64,000 bases of DNA from Stutzerimonas stutzeri. GTDB lineage: Bacteria; Pseudomonadota; Gammaproteobacteria; Pseudomonadales; Pseudomonadaceae. Positions 63,552-64,000 of the stretch are shown here, piece by piece (within the stretch, counting starts at the first letter, position 1; each line of letters begins with the position of its first letter). Location of the stretch: the NCBI RefSeq assembly GCF_000590475.1, contig NZ_CP007441.1, positions 4,347,032-4,411,031 on the forward strand. The letters run 5' to 3'. A program made the position numbers and the translations under genes. The notes under the pieces are model-generated. The model saw only the letters and a program-made list of their open reading frames with translations. It was not told the DNA's origin and searched no databases.

Positions 63552-63562
63552 CTAATACCGAG

Positions 63563-63597
63563 AACCCCAAGCGAAATTAACCTCCTTGGGGTTTTTT
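63563..63597 (+). terminator. Terminator of tRNA-Phe
   Basis: AACCCCAAG pairs with CTTGGGGTT and is followed by six T residues, 12 bases after the tRNA. Confidence 0.85.
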
Positions 63598-63664
63598 ATT
63601 GCCTGCGATTTGTGCCAGCGGCCCGCTATGATCCAGCCGGCACTTCACGGAATAGCTGCCCGCC

Positions 63665-64000
63665 ATGTTTGAACAGGCCTTCAAGAACATCGACGACATC
63701 CTGCACAAGGATGCCGGCTGTACCAGCGAGCTCGACTACACCGAGCAAACCTCCTGGCTGCTTTTTCTCAAATACCTCGACGCGCTGGAGCAGGAAAAAG
63801 CTGTAGTGGCCGAGCTGGAGGGTAAGTATTACCTCTATATCCTCGACCCTGAATACCGCTGGGAGCGCTGGGCTGCGCCGAAGACCCCGGAAGGCCAGAT
63901 CGACCATAACAGCGCCCTGACCGGCGATGACCTCAAGGATTTCGTCAATACCAAGCTGTTTCCCTACCTGCATGGTTTCAAGCAGAAGGCCGAAGGTCCG
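63665..64000 (+). CDS. hsdM: Type I restriction-modification methylase HsdM (5' part)
   Basis: 112 codons are visible, cut by the window end. The N-terminal HsdM_N helical domain is shown by MFEQAFKNIDDILHKDAG, EQTSWLLFLKYLDALEQEK and the IDHNSALTGDDLKDFVNTKLFPYL segments. HsdM methylates adenine in the bipartite target selected by HsdS and is part of the restriction complex with HsdR. Its S-adenosylmethionine site and hsdS/hsdR lie beyond the window. It begins 114 bases after tRNA-Phe, where islands often insert. No strong ribosome site is visible before the ATG. Confidence 0.9.
   Translation, partial: MFEQAFKNIDDILHKDAGCTSELDYTEQTSWLLFLKYLDALEQEKAVVAELEGKYYLYILDPEYRWERWAAPKTPEGQIDHNSALTGDDLKDFVNTKLFPYLHGFKQKAEGP

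Overview
The window looks like chromosomal core DNA of a Pseudomonadaceae member, most likely the Stutzerimonas (Pseudomonas stutzeri) group. The basis is high-GC coding DNA, protein-level recognition of Pseudomonas signature loci (algB-kinB, opdH-tctCBA with tctDE, dsbA-cytochrome c4-engB, gcvTHP, ubiH-pepP-ygfB/zapA-ssrS-fau, secB-grxC-gpmI-envC-ctpA, hisBHAF, mutY-yggX), and Pseudomonas-like gene neighbourhoods. The genus call rests on memory of such genomes; no search was run.

Layout. 1-2.6 kb: the 5' part of recC (minus strand, cut by the window edge). 2.9-8.3 kb: a Na/Pi cotransporter-family protein and a two-gene TAXI-type TRAP transporter. 8.7-10.7 kb: a membrane diguanylate cyclase. 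10.7-18.2 kb: a complete tricarboxylate uptake locus, with the TctD/TctE two-component pair divergent from an OpdH-type porin, TctC, TctB, TctA and an AbrB-family membrane protein. 18.3-21.1 kb: a nucleoside-recognition membrane protein and three small minus-strand genes (DUF1328, an orphan exported 78-residue protein, DUF2383). The last two have good sigma-54 promoter matches. 21.4-30.1 kb: algB-kinB, a DUF1330 protein, AmpDh2-type amidase, a soluble diguanylate cyclase coupled to an EEP-family protein, dsbA and cytochrome c4. 30.3 kb: engB. 31-35.7 kb: the glycine cleavage operon gcvT-gcvH-gcvP. 35.7-38.8 kb: an iron(III) ABC binding protein and permease without an adjacent ATPase; between them lies a perfect 37-copy tandem heptamer (AAGCTGC). 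38.9-43.4 kb: two ubiquinone-type hydroxylases, pepP and ygfB. 43.5-44.9 kb: a ZapB-like gene, zapA, 6S RNA and fau. 44.9-50.3 kb: small and house-keeping genes (EVE protein, FliL-like, quinone oxidoreductase, secB, grxC, rhodanese-like, gpmI). 50.4-53.9 kb: the envC-ctpA-yibQ cell-wall cluster. 53.9-55.7 kb: two tandem paralogous periplasmic solute-binding proteins. 55.8-58.9 kb: hisB-hisH-DUF2164-hisA-hisF. 59.2-63.3 kb: panZ-like, asmA-like, mutY and yggX. 63.5 kb: tRNA-Phe, followed at 63.7 kb by the start of a type I restriction-modification methylase (hsdM) that runs off the window.

No transposase, prophage, CRISPR array or recognisable new multi-gene system is visible. The observations most worth following are: the 37-unit heptamer array and its relation to AGCT-NNN heptamers that build the gpmI terminator; the two sigma-54-type promoters in front of small uncharacterised genes next to the sigma-54-family activator AlgB; the repeat-rich operator candidate between tctDE and opdH; and the hsdM gene beginning just beyond a tRNA-Phe, a typical island junction. 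All promoter, operator and start-site calls are by eye.
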